DNA of 64,000 nucleotides from Mesorhizobium sp. AR02 (GTDB lineage Bacteria; Pseudomonadota; Alphaproteobacteria; Rhizobiales; Rhizobiaceae): assembly GCF_024746835.1 (NCBI RefSeq), contig NZ_CP080532.1, positions 1 through 64,000 of the forward strand. Direction: 5' to 3'. Under the pieces are notes generated by a model. It searched no databases. It had not been told where the DNA came from and saw only the letters and a program-made list of their open reading frames with translations. A program made the position numbers and the translations under genes. Below are positions 26,952-36,564 of this stretch, one piece after another. Numbering within the stretch: the first letter of the stretch is position 1; each line of letters begins with the position of its first letter.

Positions 26952-28470
26952 CGTTGTGATCGCTCGCGTTCTGAGGTGGCAATCGGCGCTCCTTACCGGA
27001 AAGGAGCGGCCTTGAGGACCGGACGAACCAGGCGTTACAGGGAAGCACCTTGTCGGGGTTCATGATCGACTGATCGTCCAGCGCAAGTTTCACCCGCTCC
27101 ATCACGGCGAGCTTCGTCGGGTCAGCCGTCGCCAGCAGCGAATGGATGCGCTTGGACCCAACACCGTGCTCCGCCGAAAAGGACCCGCCGATCTCCCGCA
27201 ATTGGTGGTACAGGACACCCTCGACAGCCTCCGCCATGTCAGGCGCCAGCGGACCCTGACGGTTGAGGATGATATGCAGGTTCCCATCGGCCAAATGCCC
27301 GAAGACATAGGGCGCCAGACCCGGTTCGATCGCGGCGAGCCCGGGCAGGATTCTGTCGAGATAGGCCGGAATTTCCGACAGAGGCACCGAAACGTCGAAG
27401 GAAGGCGCATTGGGATGGGCGCGATAGAGCACGCCAGTGTCCTCGCGCAACCGCCACAGGTCGTCCTCTTGCCGCCGCGAGCCGGCGATGATGCCGGTGG
27501 CTTCGGGATAGCGCTCCATCACTTCCGAATAGATCCGCTCGAAATCCTCGCGCAGCGCCTCTTCGCGCGCGCCGCCAAGCGACAGCAGCAGGAACAGCGG
27601 CTGGTCGAGCGGCACGCCGGGTTCGGACCATTCATGCGCGGCGGCGGCCAGGCTGAAATACGAGGTCCACATCGCCTCCGCCGCGCCCAGATGCCCGGCA
27701 TCCGATTCAAGTGCCAGGCGAATGGTTTGTAGAGCCGCTTCGACAGACGGCAGCCCGAAAAGCGCGGTGGCGGTGGCTCGCGGCGAAGGGTCGAGCTTGA
27801 CGACCACGCGGGTGACGATGCCAAGCGTGCCCTCGGCGCCGATGAAGAGATGCTTCAGATCGTAACCGGCGGAATTCTTCACCACCCGCGTCAGATCGGA
27901 GTAGACGGACCCATCGGCAAGCACGGCCTCGAGCCCGAGGACACGATGGCGCATGACGCCGTGGCGAAAGGCCATCACGCCCCCGGCATTGGTGGACACC
28001 ATGCCGCCGATCGTCGCCGAACCGCGCGCGGCAAGGTCGATGCCCGGTTCCAGCCGGTGTTCGAGCGCGGCCGTCCGCAGCGCTTCGAGGGTGACGCCGG
28101 CGCCGACCACGGCCACGCGTTCGAGCGGATCGAGCCGCTCGATGCGATTCATGCGTAGCAGGGAAAGAACGATCTCGCCCGGCCGCGAAACGCTGCCGCC
28201 GACCAGACCGGTCTTCCCGCCTTGCGGCACGATGGGAATCTCGTTCTGGCGGCAGATGCGCACCACCGCCGCGACCTCGTCGGTCGATGAAGGCGCAACG
28301 ACGATGCCGGCGCCGCGAGCCGTCCCGTTCGAACCAAGGTCGATCGCCCACGCATCATCACCGGTGCGGACATTCGGTGCGCCAACGACATCGCGGATCG
28401 CGTCGACAACCGGCAACGGCACCGCTTGCTCGATCCAGTTCGTTTGCCTAGGAGACGCGAGGCCGCTCAT
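26944..28470 (-). CDS. FAD-linked 2-hydroxyacid dehydrogenase (GlcD/D2HGDH-like)
   Basis: A 508-residue flavoprotein of the vanillyl-alcohol-oxidase superfamily. The FAD_binding_4 domain has PIVPQGGKTGLVGGS and GSATIGGMVSTNAGG; the C-terminal cap domain has VFGHLADGNLHIILN with the metal-binding His residues, and GGSFSAEHGVGSKR. Such enzymes oxidise D-2-hydroxyacids such as lactate, glycolate or 2-hydroxyglutarate to ketoacids. In this operon it could supply or consume the ketoacid handled by the aminotransferase. It overlaps both neighbours (ATGA-type with the aminotransferase stop, 8 bases with the fusion gene), so it is cotranscribed. Confidence 0.9.
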   Translation of the reverse strand: MSGLASPRQTNWIEQAVPLPVVDAIRDVVGAPNVRTGDDAWAIDLGSNGTARGAGIVVAPSSTDEVAAVVRICRQNEIPIVPQGGKTGLVGGSVSRPGEIVLSLLRMNRIERLDPLERVAVVGAGVTLEALRTAALEHRLEPGIDLAARGSATIGGMVSTNAGGVMAFRHGVMRHRVLGLEAVLADGSVYSDLTRVVKNSAGYDLKHLFIGAEGTLGIVTRVVVKLDPSPRATATALFGLPSVEAALQTIRLALESDAGHLGAAEAMWTSYFSLAAAAHEWSEPGVPLDQPLFLLLSLGGAREEALREDFERIYSEVMERYPEATGIIAGSRRQEDDLWRLREDTGVLYRAHPNAPSFDVSVPLSEIPAYLDRILPGLAAIEPGLAPYVFGHLADGNLHIILNRQGPLAPDMAEAVEGVLYHQLREIGGSFSAEHGVGSKRIHSLLATADPTKLAVMERVKLALDDQSIMNPDKVLPCNAWFVRSSRPLLSGKERRLPPQNASDHNDE

Positions 28471-29588
28471 CGCCCCGCCAATCCCCGAAGCGCTGCGATC
28501 AGCCGATCGTTGTCAGCCCGCAAGCCGATGGTGGCGCGCAGATAGTGCTCGTAGCCGGCTTCACGCCACGCTTTGACCATGATCCCCTGCTTCAGGAGAC
28601 CGGCGGCAAGGCTGGAGCTGTCGCCCTTGCAGTCGAAGAACAGAAAGTTTGTTTGCGACTGGGCAACCGCGAAGCCGAGGCCGGCAAGTGCGGCGGCGGT
28701 GCGCACGCGCTCGGCCCTGACGCGGCCCGCCGACGCCTTCATCCAGCTCTCGTCAGCGAGTGCCGCGATGGCGGCGGTCTGCGCCGCCGCATTGACGTTG
28801 AACGGCGTCTTGGCGGCCGCGATCACCCTTGCCAGTTCGAGGCCGGAACAGACGGCATAGCCAACGCGCAGTCCCGCCAGGCCATAGGCCTTCGAGAATG
28901 TCCGCAGCACCACATGGTCGATCCCGCTGTCGCGCAGGACTTCGATGCCGTCGGGCGCGCCGGGATCGGCGAATTCGAAATAGGCCTCGTCCAGGACAAG
29001 AAGCGTGCCGGGCCGCACGGCGCCGATCAGTCGATGCAGGCTGGGATGGTCGAGACCCGGCCCGACCGGATTCCATGGCGAGGATATGAAAACGATCCGT
29101 GGTCCGGCGGCGATCGCCGTTTCGAGAGCGGCAAGATCGAACCCCAGTTCGGGTGTCATCGCAATCTTGACGACATCGGCACCCGCCGCCAGCGGCTCTA
29201 TCTCATGCAGGCCGAAGCTCGGCACCGTCGTGACGACCGATGCGCCCGGCACCAGGACGGCGCGCGAGATGGCGGCGATCATCTCCTCGGAACCATTGCC
29301 GGCAACGATCAGGTGCGGATCGACCGCCAGTTTTTCGCCAAGTGCTGCCCGCAGCGCCGTGCAGGCCGGATCGGCATAGCGCCATGGCTCGAAGGACGAG
29401 GAGGCCAATGCGGCCATGACGACGGGAGAACACCCATCCGGGTTCTCGTTGCTGGCCAGCCGCGCGATGTCGTGGCGGCCACTCAGCGCCCGCGCCATCG
29501 CGATGTTCATGCCGGCATTGTAGGGCGGCAAGGCGGCGATATGCGGATTGAGCGGCAGGCTCGACGCTGGTTTGACCGACTGTTCCAA
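28467..29588 (-). CDS. Class I/II aminotransferase, HisC-like
   Basis: A 373-residue PLP enzyme resembling histidinol-phosphate aminotransferase. Visible motifs are LASNENPDG near the N-terminus, SSPWNPVGPG, LDEAYFEFA and LRTFSKAYGLAGLRVGY, in which the SK lysine carries PLP. In rhizobial catabolic clusters such enzymes often act on non-biosynthetic amino acids, so a role in histidine synthesis should not be assumed. It sits 47 bases downstream of the reductase gene and overlaps the FAD-dehydrogenase start by four bases. The true substrate is unknown. Confidence 0.88.
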   Translation of the reverse strand: MEQSVKPASSLPLNPHIAALPPYNAGMNIAMARALSGRHDIARLASNENPDGCSPVVMAALASSSFEPWRYADPACTALRAALGEKLAVDPHLIVAGNGSEEMIAAISRAVLVPGASVVTTVPSFGLHEIEPLAAGADVVKIAMTPELGFDLAALETAIAAGPRIVFISSPWNPVGPGLDHPSLHRLIGAVRPGTLLVLDEAYFEFADPGAPDGIEVLRDSGIDHVVLRTFSKAYGLAGLRVGYAVCSGLELARVIAAAKTPFNVNAAAQTAAIAALADESWMKASAGRVRAERVRTAAALAGLGFAVAQSQTNFLFFDCKGDSSSLAAGLLKQGIMVKAWREAGYEHYLRATIGLRADNDRLIAALRGLAGR

Positions 29589-29635
29589 ATCTCGACTTCC
29601 GTTTCCCCGCGCCCACGCGCGGCATCACAATCTTG

Positions 29636-30763
29636 TCAAATATCCAGGACGACTGATCCGCGCGGCTTGGAACAGCACAGCAGCACGTCGCCTGCCCCAA
29701 GCTCATCCAGCGGTTCCTCGAAATAGGTGACGTCGCCCAAGATCAGCCGCGACTTGCATGTGCCGCAGATGCCGGCCCGGCAGCTGAACTCCGGCAACAG
29801 ACCCTGGTTCTCGGCGAAGTCGAGCAACGATGCGGCCGAGCCATCCCAGACGGCCGTCAGGCCCGACTTCCGGAATTCCACGATTGTCGCCTCCCCCGCC
29901 GGCTCGATCCTTGCCGGCTGTGCCGGCACCACGGGAGCTCGCACGGCATCGGGCTCAAGCACCGTCGCCGGGCCGAAGAATTCGTAGGCAATGCGATGCT
30001 TCGGCACGCCAAGCTCGCGTAGCAGGGCGTAGACCGCGTGCATGAACGGCTGTGGGCCACAGAGGTAGAAATCATAGTCATCGATCGGCAGCAGGCGCTG
30101 CAGCACCTCGCGCGAAATCATGCCTTCGCTGTGGAAGCGCTGCTCGGCTTTGTCGCGCTCGGACGGGAACCGGTAGCAGTAGTGCGCGGTCAAGCCGGGC
30201 CGGGTCGTGACCAGGCCGGTCACCTCGTCGCGCAAGGCATGCACACCCCCGTTTTCGCAAGCGTGGATGAAGACGGCTCGGCGATCCGGCATCGAAGCCA
30301 GCGCATGCAGCATCGACACCATCGGCGTCAGCCCGACACCGCCGCTGAGCAGCACGACTGGACGGTTGCTGCCCTTGTCGAGCACGAAATCGCCGCGCGG
30401 CCCTTCCGCCTGAAGCACATCGCCGACCTCGATCCGGTCATGCAGGAAGCACGAGCTTACCCCGTCGGGCAGCCCCGGCGCGGGTGCTGCTTCGCGCTTC
30501 ACGCTGATCCGATAGCGAGTGCTGTCGGGGGAACAGGAGACGCTGTAGTTGCGCAGCACATATCCTTTTTCGCCGGCTGCCTCCCGGGCTATCGGTATCC
30601 GGAACACCAGGAACTGGCCCGGCTGGAAGTCGCGCCAGTCCTGTGGATTGACCGGCTCGAGATGGAACGACGTGATGACGGCGCTTTCGCGCACCTTCGC
30701 GACCACTTTCAGGTCGCGAAACCCGCTTCTTGCGATGGTGTCGCGAGCGGTGAATGCGTTCAT
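29636..30763 (-). CDS. NAD(P)H:ferredoxin-type reductase with C-terminal 2Fe-2S domain
   Basis: A 375-residue electron-transfer partner for the adjacent Rieske oxygenase. Flavin domain: FQPGQFLVFRI and LRNYSVS (about residues 40-110). NAD domain: LLSGGVGLTPMVSML and YLCGPQPFMHAVY (to about 260). Plant-type 2Fe-2S domain: Cys ligands near 327, 332 and 335 (CRAGICGTC) and in LLCCS near 365. This FAD-NAD-ferredoxin order is that of Hmp/GbcB-type reductases. The start overlaps the oxygenase stop (ATGA), so the two are coupled and presumably made in equal amounts. Confidence 0.92.
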   Translation of the reverse strand: MNAFTARDTIARSGFRDLKVVAKVRESAVITSFHLEPVNPQDWRDFQPGQFLVFRIPIAREAAGEKGYVLRNYSVSCSPDSTRYRISVKREAAPAPGLPDGVSSCFLHDRIEVGDVLQAEGPRGDFVLDKGSNRPVVLLSGGVGLTPMVSMLHALASMPDRRAVFIHACENGGVHALRDEVTGLVTTRPGLTAHYCYRFPSERDKAEQRFHSEGMISREVLQRLLPIDDYDFYLCGPQPFMHAVYALLRELGVPKHRIAYEFFGPATVLEPDAVRAPVVPAQPARIEPAGEATIVEFRKSGLTAVWDGSAASLLDFAENQGLLPEFSCRAGICGTCKSRLILGDVTYFEEPLDELGAGDVLLCCSKPRGSVVLDI

Positions 30764-31800
30764 TCGGCAGCCGCCAATTGCTGGCTCTCGCTGGCGATCA
30801 GCTTGGCCAGGTTGCGGCGAAAGCGCAGCGGTCCGACATCGATCTTGAGATCGAGATTGGGCGTGCGCTTGTTGGCCATGCCTTTGTGCACGGCATTGAG
30901 CACGGTGCGGTCCTCGTCAAAGGCGCCGCGCACGGAGGTGGCGAACTGACGCGAAACCTCCAGGTCGTCGGGGGCGAAATTGCGCATCTGGAACCAGTAA
31001 TATTTCGTCTGGTTCTCATCGACCGGCGTCATGAAGTTGTAGCTGTCCATGAGGAACACGTCCTCGTGGAGCGGCTTGCCCTCGCCGCCGGTGCGGGCCG
31101 GCACGAAGATCGCCTTGATGATGGCGTTGGAGGGATAGCGCACCTCGTAGTGCTGCTTGCGGTCGCAATTGCCGGAGAATTTGAGGAAAGGCGCATAGAA
31201 AGGCGCCGGCGCGGCATCAACCACCCAGCGCCACACGGTCACGCCGTTCGCGCCCACGGTGGTTTCGAGAGGCGCGTCCTCCATCGCCTGAACGCCACCG
31301 AAGGAGGACTGGTGGACCCACGACACATGCGAAGGGTCAAGCAAGTTGTCGGTCATGTAAAGGTAGTTGCAATCGAGCGCCATGGACTCGCCGCGATTGA
31401 CGCCCCATGCCGGATCGCCCCAGTGGTCCACCTCGAAAATGAGAGCAGGATCGGCCTTTTCTGCTTCGCCCATCCATATCCAGAGCAGTCCGTAACGTTC
31501 GGCAATCGGATAGGAACGAACGCATGCAACATGCGGTATCTTTTCAGCACCGGGCACTCGCGTGCAGGTTCCAGTGCTGTCAAAAGTCAGGCCGTGATAG
31601 CCGCATTCGACCGTGTCGCCCTTGATGCGGCCCATGGACAGCGGCAACTTGCGGTGCGGACAGGCATCCTCGAGCGCCGCCACCACGCCATCGGTTCGGC
31701 GATAAAGGACAATATCCTCGCCAAGAATCCGGGTCGGCACCAACCTGTCGGCGACCTCATTATCCCATGCGGCAACGTACCAGCAGTTTCTAAGAAACAC
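30760..31800 (-). CDS. Rieske oxygenase, VanA-like demethylase/hydroxylase
   Basis: A 346-residue oxygenase, full length for the vanillate-demethylase/toluenesulfonate-monooxygenase group. Rieske ligands C47/H49 (CPHR) and C66/H69 (CGYHG) are present, and the mononuclear iron site is seen in DNLLDPSHVSWVH (His 158 and 163, with an upstream Asp). Family members remove O- or N-methyl groups or hydroxylate aromatic acids with electrons from the reductase encoded next. It is the first gene of a ten-gene minus-strand run and lies opposite the LysR regulator across 124 bases. The substrate is not known. Confidence 0.92.
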   Translation of the reverse strand: MFLRNCWYVAAWDNEVADRLVPTRILGEDIVLYRRTDGVVAALEDACPHRKLPLSMGRIKGDTVECGYHGLTFDSTGTCTRVPGAEKIPHVACVRSYPIAERYGLLWIWMGEAEKADPALIFEVDHWGDPAWGVNRGESMALDCNYLYMTDNLLDPSHVSWVHQSSFGGVQAMEDAPLETTVGANGVTVWRWVVDAAPAPFYAPFLKFSGNCDRKQHYEVRYPSNAIIKAIFVPARTGGEGKPLHEDVFLMDSYNFMTPVDENQTKYYWFQMRNFAPDDLEVSRQFATSVRGAFDEDRTVLNAVHKGMANKRTPNLDLKIDVGPLRFRRNLAKLIASESQQLAAAE

Positions 31801-31880
31801 GGCGTCCTCCCGAGCTTGTGAAGCTCAAACTGATTAGCTTGAGGACGCTGGACAAAATAGGGCTTGTATCTGTGTTCTAT

Positions 31881-31895
31881 TTTAGCAAAGCTAAA
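31881..31895. promoter_or_regulatory. Candidate LysR-type operator in the divergent promoter
   Basis: TTTAGC-AAA-GCTAAA is a perfect interrupted palindrome of the 15-base size typical of LysR recognition sites. It lies 30 bases before the lysR-type start and about 80 bases before the oxygenase start, where an autorepressing activator would bind. Confidence 0.6.
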
Positions 31896-31924
31896 TCAAG
31901 CTGACCCCAAGGATCATTCCCCAG

Positions 31925-32878
31925 GTGAAGAAAACGCCCCCTTTGCGTGCGATACAGGCCTTCGAGGCTTTCGGAAGGCTTGGCACCGTGACAGCCGCGG
32001 CGAACGAACTCGGGGTTTCAGTTGGCGCGGTCAGCCAACAAATTCGCAAGATCGAAGATGCCTTAAAAGCGAGTCTTCTGGAACGGCGCGGGAGAACCGT
32101 AACTCTTACGGCATTGGGCCGCATTTATCACACAGCCGTTTCGGTCGGGTTCGACCATATTCGAGAGGCCCACGATGTCATTGAGCGGGCCAAATCAGCA
32201 GACACACTGACGATCTCGTGCCTGCCATCACTTGCCAGTAAATGGATAGCGCCACAGCTTCTGGATTGGCAGATTGGCAACCCCGGCGCGACGGTGCGTC
32301 TTATTGGTTCCGAACAGGAGCCGCGTTTCGGAGACGATCAAGCGGATTTCCGTATCTCATACGGCACCAAGATCCACAACTTCGACCATTACACGGAACT
32401 GTTTACGGATTTCGTAGTTCCGGCCTGCGCGCCAGGTCTGCTTGCCCGGAACCCACTTGAGAAGGCTTCGGACATTCTCGATTTTCCTCTATTGGGCGTA
32501 GAATGGGCAAGTGATCACCGTTCGCCGCCAAGCTGGGCGGAATGGGCTGCAAGCATTGGAGCGTCGTATCGGAGGAAGTCCGGCGAAGTGGCCTTCTCGT
32601 TGTCGAGCGCCGCAATCGATGCGGCGGTCAATGAACGAGGCTTTGTGCTGGCGCAGTTATCAATGGCCGCCGATGACATTGCATCCGGCCGGCTCATCGT
32701 ACCCTTCGACCAGCGGCTAAGGTTGGCCGAGGCATATTTCCTCGCTTGGGATCGTGCTGTCCTCACGAAGCCGTTCGGCCCAGAGCTTCGATCCTGGATC
32801 GTGTCGATTTCCAAACGACTTGGCCTCGTCAGTACCGCGGGTGCCGGTCAACCGGCTGGAGAAGCCAGAACTCGCTAA
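31925..32878 (+). CDS. LysR-family regulator (GcvA-like)
   Basis: A 317-residue transcription factor. The N-terminal winged HTH (about residues 5-65) has RAIQAFEAFGRLGTVTAAAN and SVGAVSQQIRKIEDAL, and the LysR substrate-binding domain follows. It starts at a GTG (31925); the frame begins exactly with the normal LysR N-terminus, so this start is preferred. It is divergent from the Rieske/aminotransferase/transporter run and most likely controls it, with the inducer being the imported compound or an intermediate. The last dozen residues are a short polar tail. Confidence 0.9.
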   Translation: MKKTPPLRAIQAFEAFGRLGTVTAAANELGVSVGAVSQQIRKIEDALKASLLERRGRTVTLTALGRIYHTAVSVGFDHIREAHDVIERAKSADTLTISCLPSLASKWIAPQLLDWQIGNPGATVRLIGSEQEPRFGDDQADFRISYGTKIHNFDHYTELFTDFVVPACAPGLLARNPLEKASDILDFPLLGVEWASDHRSPPSWAEWAASIGASYRRKSGEVAFSLSSAAIDAAVNERGFVLAQLSMAADDIASGRLIVPFDQRLRLAEAYFLAWDRAVLTKPFGPELRSWIVSISKRLGLVSTAGAGQPAGEARTR

Positions 32879-32979
32879 CGGCCACAATATCAAAACCAAC
32901 CATGTCAGCGCAGTCAACAAATCGGCGCCTCCTCCCGAATAGGTGACGGTGGGCGCCGGCCGTATCGGCGAACACGCAC

Positions 32980-34107
32980 TCAGCCAAGCACGAAGCGCGC
33001 GATGATGTTGCGCTGGACTTCGGAGGAACCTTCATAGATGCGGAAGACACGAGCATCGCGAGCGTAGCGTTCGAGCGGCAGGTCGCGAGTATATCCATAG
33101 CCGCCATGAATCTGGATCGCCTTGTCGGTGACGCGGCCGACCATTTCCGAAGCGAAAAGCTTCGCCATCGAGGACTCGCGCGAATAGCGCTCGCCTGCCT
33201 CGCGCTTGCGTGCGGCGGCCATGCCGAGAAGGCGCGATGCCTCGATGTCGGTCGCCATGTCTGCGAGCATCCATTGCAAGCCCTGGAAATCGGCGATCGG
33301 TGTCCCGCCAACCCTGCGTTGCTTGGCCCACTCGACCGAGGCGCCGAATGCTGCTTGTGCCATGCCGACGGCGCAGGCCGCAATCTCGACGCGGCCGCCG
33401 TCGAGAACCTTTAGAGCCGTCCGGAAACCCGAGCCCTCCGCCCCGAGCTTGTTTTCTTCCGGAACAAGACAGTCGAGGGAAACCTCGAACACATGGCCGC
33501 CGCGCAGACCCATCGTGCGCTCGGGCGAAGCCGTTCTGACACCCCCTGCCTTCCGGTCGACGACGAACGCGGAGATGCCGCGCGCGCCCGCCGTCGGATC
33601 GGTCTTGGCATAGACGACGATGAAGTCGGCCTCGCCGGCATTGGAGATGAAGTGTTTGGTCCCGGTAATGCGATAGCCGTCGCCCTCGCGCACGGCTCGA
33701 GTGGTCATGTCGGCAGGGTTGGAGCCTGCGCCGGGCTCGGTCAGGGCGAAGGCGCCGAGGCATTTGCCGGCCGCGCCGGTCAGATAGCGATCGCGCTGGG
33801 CTTCGTCGCCGCCATAAAGGATCGAATCCGTGGCCAGCCAGTGGGCCGTGATCATCGAGGCGGTGGAGCCACAGGCGCCGGCAATCAGCGCCACAGCATC
33901 AAACAGCGCGGTCGGGCGCAGGCCGAGACCGCCATAGGCTTCAGGGATGTTCAGGCCCATCAGTCCCATGTTGGCGAGGCTGTCGAGGTGGCACGTCGCG
34001 GACCGTCCGGTTTCGTCGATTTCGGCTGCCGCCGGCGCCAGGATCTCGGTGCAATAGCGCCGGATTGCTTCGATCAAAGCGAGATCGTCGTCATTGTGAC
34101 TTGCCAT
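32980..34107 (-). CDS. Acyl-CoA dehydrogenase
   Basis: A 375-residue flavoenzyme of normal length. Motifs are FALTEPGAGSNPADM and TKHFISNAGEADF in the FAD/substrate site, IQIHGGYGYTRDLPLERYARD, and IYEGSSEVQRN, whose Glu is the usual catalytic base. It oxidises an acyl-CoA to the enoyl-CoA, passing electrons to ETF. It follows the CoA-transferase gene after two bases, so the pair is one transcript that first activates an acid to CoA and then dehydrogenates it. The acyl chain cannot be inferred. Confidence 0.93.
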   Translation of the reverse strand: MASHNDDDLALIEAIRRYCTEILAPAAAEIDETGRSATCHLDSLANMGLMGLNIPEAYGGLGLRPTALFDAVALIAGACGSTASMITAHWLATDSILYGGDEAQRDRYLTGAAGKCLGAFALTEPGAGSNPADMTTRAVREGDGYRITGTKHFISNAGEADFIVVYAKTDPTAGARGISAFVVDRKAGGVRTASPERTMGLRGGHVFEVSLDCLVPEENKLGAEGSGFRTALKVLDGGRVEIAACAVGMAQAAFGASVEWAKQRRVGGTPIADFQGLQWMLADMATDIEASRLLGMAAARKREAGERYSRESSMAKLFASEMVGRVTDKAIQIHGGYGYTRDLPLERYARDARVFRIYEGSSEVQRNIIARFVLG

Positions 34108-34109
34108 GA

Positions 34110-35273
34110 TCAGTTCTCCCTGCCGAGTTCGGCGAGGATATCCGGGCGATCCGCGTTGAGCCCCGGCGCCGGTGCTATACCGCCGCGCACAACGCCACTG
34201 AAACGGGCCGGCTGTTCGGGTACCCGCATAGCCCCGAGCAGCGGATGGCTTGTATCCTGCAACAGCCCGCGCGTTTCAGCATGTGGTGAAGTCAGCGCCT
34301 GCGCGATATCCTGGATTTCGGCGGCGGGCACGCCGGCGGCAACCAGTGCCATGACTGCCTCCGACACTGTAAGTGCGGACGACCAGCCTTCGATGGCGGC
34401 CCGCAACGCCGGCTCGTTGGCCAGTCGGTCCGAGTCGCTGCGGAAACGTTCGTCACCGGTCAGGTCTGGCCGTCCAATATGCTGCGCCAAAATGCCGAAC
34501 AGCTTGTTGTTGAGCACGGCGAGCACGAACATGCCGTCGCGCGCCTGGAACGCACCGAAGGGCGCCGAAAGCGCGTGTCGATTGCCGACGCGATGCGGTG
34601 CTTCACCAGATGCGAGATAACGCGCCACGACAAGCGGCTGGATTGCGATCATGGCGTCGAACATGGCGAGGTCGATATGCCGGCCAGTGCCGGTGCGTTG
34701 CCGCTCGACCAGCGCGGCCAGAATCGACCACGAGCCGAACAGGCCTGCGATCACGTCGGCGATGGATTCGCCGACCAGTGTCGGCGGCCCGTCCGGCGAT
34801 CCGGTCACCGACATGATCCCGCTCATCGCCTGTAGGACAATGTCATAGGCCGGCCGCGCCGCGAGCGCGCCTTCCTGGCCGAAACCGGAGATTGAGGCAT
34901 AGACGAGCTTCGGATTGATTTGCGACAGTTTTTCCCAGCCGATGCCAAGTTTCTGGGCGACGCCGGGGCGGAAATTCTCCACCACCACGTCCGACTTCGC
35001 CGCCAAAGCCTGTGCGATGGCGAGATCGTCCGGCTGGGCCAAATCCAGCGCGATGCTGCGCTTGCCACGGTTGATGGCGAGAAACAGCGCGCTCTCGCCT
35101 TCAATGAAGGGACCAACGTGGCGATAATCGTCGCCTGCAGGCGGCTCCACCTTGATAACGTCGGCGCCAAGGTCGGCCAGTAGTGCGGTGCAGTACGGGC
35201 CGGCAAGGACGCGGGTGAAATCCAGCACACGCATCCCGGCCAGAGGGCGGTTCCAGCTCATTGCCATTTCCAT
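34110..35273 (-). CDS. CaiB/BaiF-type (class III) CoA-transferase
   Basis: A 387-residue family III CoA-transferase. The opening RVLDFTRVLAGPYCTALLAD and GADVIKVEPPAGDDYRHVGP are characteristic, with NRGKRSIALDL following and the catalytic Asp expected in RPAYDIVLQAMSG. It moves CoA between carboxylic acids. The start may be 35273 or the downstream Met at 35261 (MSWNRPLAG), which begins closer to the family consensus. Its promoter region contains the ATATGTATAGACATAT operator-like site, linking it to the regulator of the neighbouring transporter. Confidence 0.9.
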   Translation of the reverse strand: MEMAMSWNRPLAGMRVLDFTRVLAGPYCTALLADLGADVIKVEPPAGDDYRHVGPFIEGESALFLAINRGKRSIALDLAQPDDLAIAQALAAKSDVVVENFRPGVAQKLGIGWEKLSQINPKLVYASISGFGQEGALAARPAYDIVLQAMSGIMSVTGSPDGPPTLVGESIADVIAGLFGSWSILAALVERQRTGTGRHIDLAMFDAMIAIQPLVVARYLASGEAPHRVGNRHALSAPFGAFQARDGMFVLAVLNNKLFGILAQHIGRPDLTGDERFRSDSDRLANEPALRAAIEGWSSALTVSEAVMALVAAGVPAAEIQDIAQALTSPHAETRGLLQDTSHPLLGAMRVPEQPARFSGVVRGGIAPAPGLNADRPDILAELGREN

Positions 35274-35387
35274 GCCTGCTGTTCGTTCGTTCCAGGATCA
35301 AAAAGCGCGGTCCATCTCATGGGCCGGTGCCGCGGCAAAATGGCGGACGGATAAAAGCCGTCATCGTCGCAAGCCGGGCGTTGCACC

Positions 35388-35403
35388 ATATGTATAGACA
35401 TAT
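35388..35403. promoter_or_regulatory. Candidate HutC/GntR operator upstream of the CoA-transferase
   Basis: ATATGTATAGACATAT has perfect 6-base arms (ATATGT/ACATAT) around ATAG. A 15-of-16 match occurs at 35642-35657 on the other side of the same intergenic region. The core ATGT-N4-ACAT recurs before the GntR-type gene at 38795. Confidence 0.65.
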
Positions 35404-35641
35404 CGAAGGCTAAGGCAAGGACCTACCAAGGAAAAGCGAGCGCTACGGCGATCTTTGCGAAACCGTGACGCCATTGCTCAAAAATTCCGCGCCGGTGATG
35501 AAGGAACTGCCCGCCACTTGGTACGGGCTCCAGGGCGCATATCGCAGAAGCAACCGCGCACGCGCCGGCTTGCCTGCGATACGCACTGACGAGCGGCCCC
35601 GCGCCCCTTTTGGCGCGTTGACTCTCTTTCTCAACGCTGCC

Positions 35642-35657
35642 TATATGTATAGTCATA
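35642..35657. promoter_or_regulatory. Candidate HutC/GntR operator upstream of the second importer
   Basis: ATATGTATAGTCATAT differs by one base from the site at 35388. It lies about 80 bases before the binding-protein start, a typical repressor position overlapping a promoter. Confidence 0.65.
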
Positions 35658-35736
35658 TCGACCTTCCACAAGAGGAGGCGGTATTTCTCAGCAAAGCGCC
35701 CGATCGACCGGGCAGGAACCGAAATGGGAGTTTTCA

Positions 35737-36564
35737 ATGCAGAAGAGGTTTTTCCTCAGAGCGCTGATTGGTGCAGCGTTTCTCGTCGGCGCGACGGCAG
35801 GCGCTTATGCGCAAGACGCACTAGCCCGCGTCAAGGAATCCGGCTCGCTCAGGGTAGGAACAGAGACGGCCTTCGCGCCGTTTGATTTCATTGATGCCGG
35901 GACGCATGCCGGGCTCAACGTGGATCTCTACAACGAAATCGGCAAGGAACTCGGCGTCAAGATCGAGTGGGTGCTTTTGCCTTGGGAAGGCGTGCTGCCA
36001 GGACTCGAGGCCGGCAAGTTCGATATTGTCGCGGGCCCCGCGACCATAACCAAGGAGCGCATGGCGCGCTATCGTTTCACGCCGCCCATCGCCGAAGCGA
36101 CGGTCGCGCTCCTTAAGCGCAAGGGCGACGAAACCATCACCAAGCCGCAAGACATTGCCGGCAAGGCGGTCGGCGGCGGCAAGGCATCGGCCCAGCTCGC
36201 CCAGCTCAAGGCTTTTGCCGACACCCTTCCTGGAAAGGCGGACGTGCGGGAGTACCCCGGCAACAACGAGGCCTACGCGGATTTGGCGGCCGGCAGGATC
36301 GTGGCAGTAGGCAACTCGTTGCCTAACATTGCCTTCGTCGCGCAACAGCGCCCGGACACGTTCGAGGTCGTCCAGCCTCCCTTCGGCACGAAAGCCTATT
36401 TCGGCTATCCCGGCCGCAAGGATGACGACTACAAGACACTGATGGACGCAGTCCAGGCGGCCATGCTCAAGATCAAGGGTGATGGCCGTCTCGCCAAGAT
36501 CCAGGAAAAGTGGTTCGGCGCCGCGTTCGATACCCCTGACCTGGTGGCCGATCCCGCTCTCTGA
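35737..36564 (+). CDS. Periplasmic amino-acid-binding protein (family 3), second importer
   Basis: A 275-residue solute-binding protein with a signal peptide (residues 1-25, ending AGAYAQ). SBP_bac_3 features are SGSLRVGTETAFAPFDFIDA, AGLNVDLYNEIGKELGVK, DIVAGPATITKERMARYRFT and KIQEKWFG. It shares the fold, but little exact sequence, with the binding protein at 24036, so the two importers probably take different ligands. The region before it carries an operator-like palindrome. It starts a four-gene plus-strand operon ending in the ATPase. Confidence 0.92.
   Translation: MQKRFFLRALIGAAFLVGATAGAYAQDALARVKESGSLRVGTETAFAPFDFIDAGTHAGLNVDLYNEIGKELGVKIEWVLLPWEGVLPGLEAGKFDIVAGPATITKERMARYRFTPPIAEATVALLKRKGDETITKPQDIAGKAVGGGKASAQLAQLKAFADTLPGKADVREYPGNNEAYADLAAGRIVAVGNSLPNIAFVAQQRPDTFEVVQPPFGTKAYFGYPGRKDDDYKTLMDAVQAAMLKIKGDGRLAKIQEKWFGAAFDTPDLVADPAL

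Noticed and set aside
30038..30949. Long plus-strand frame opposite the reductase and oxygenase
   Set aside because: It is an antisense shadow of two well-identified minus-strand genes.
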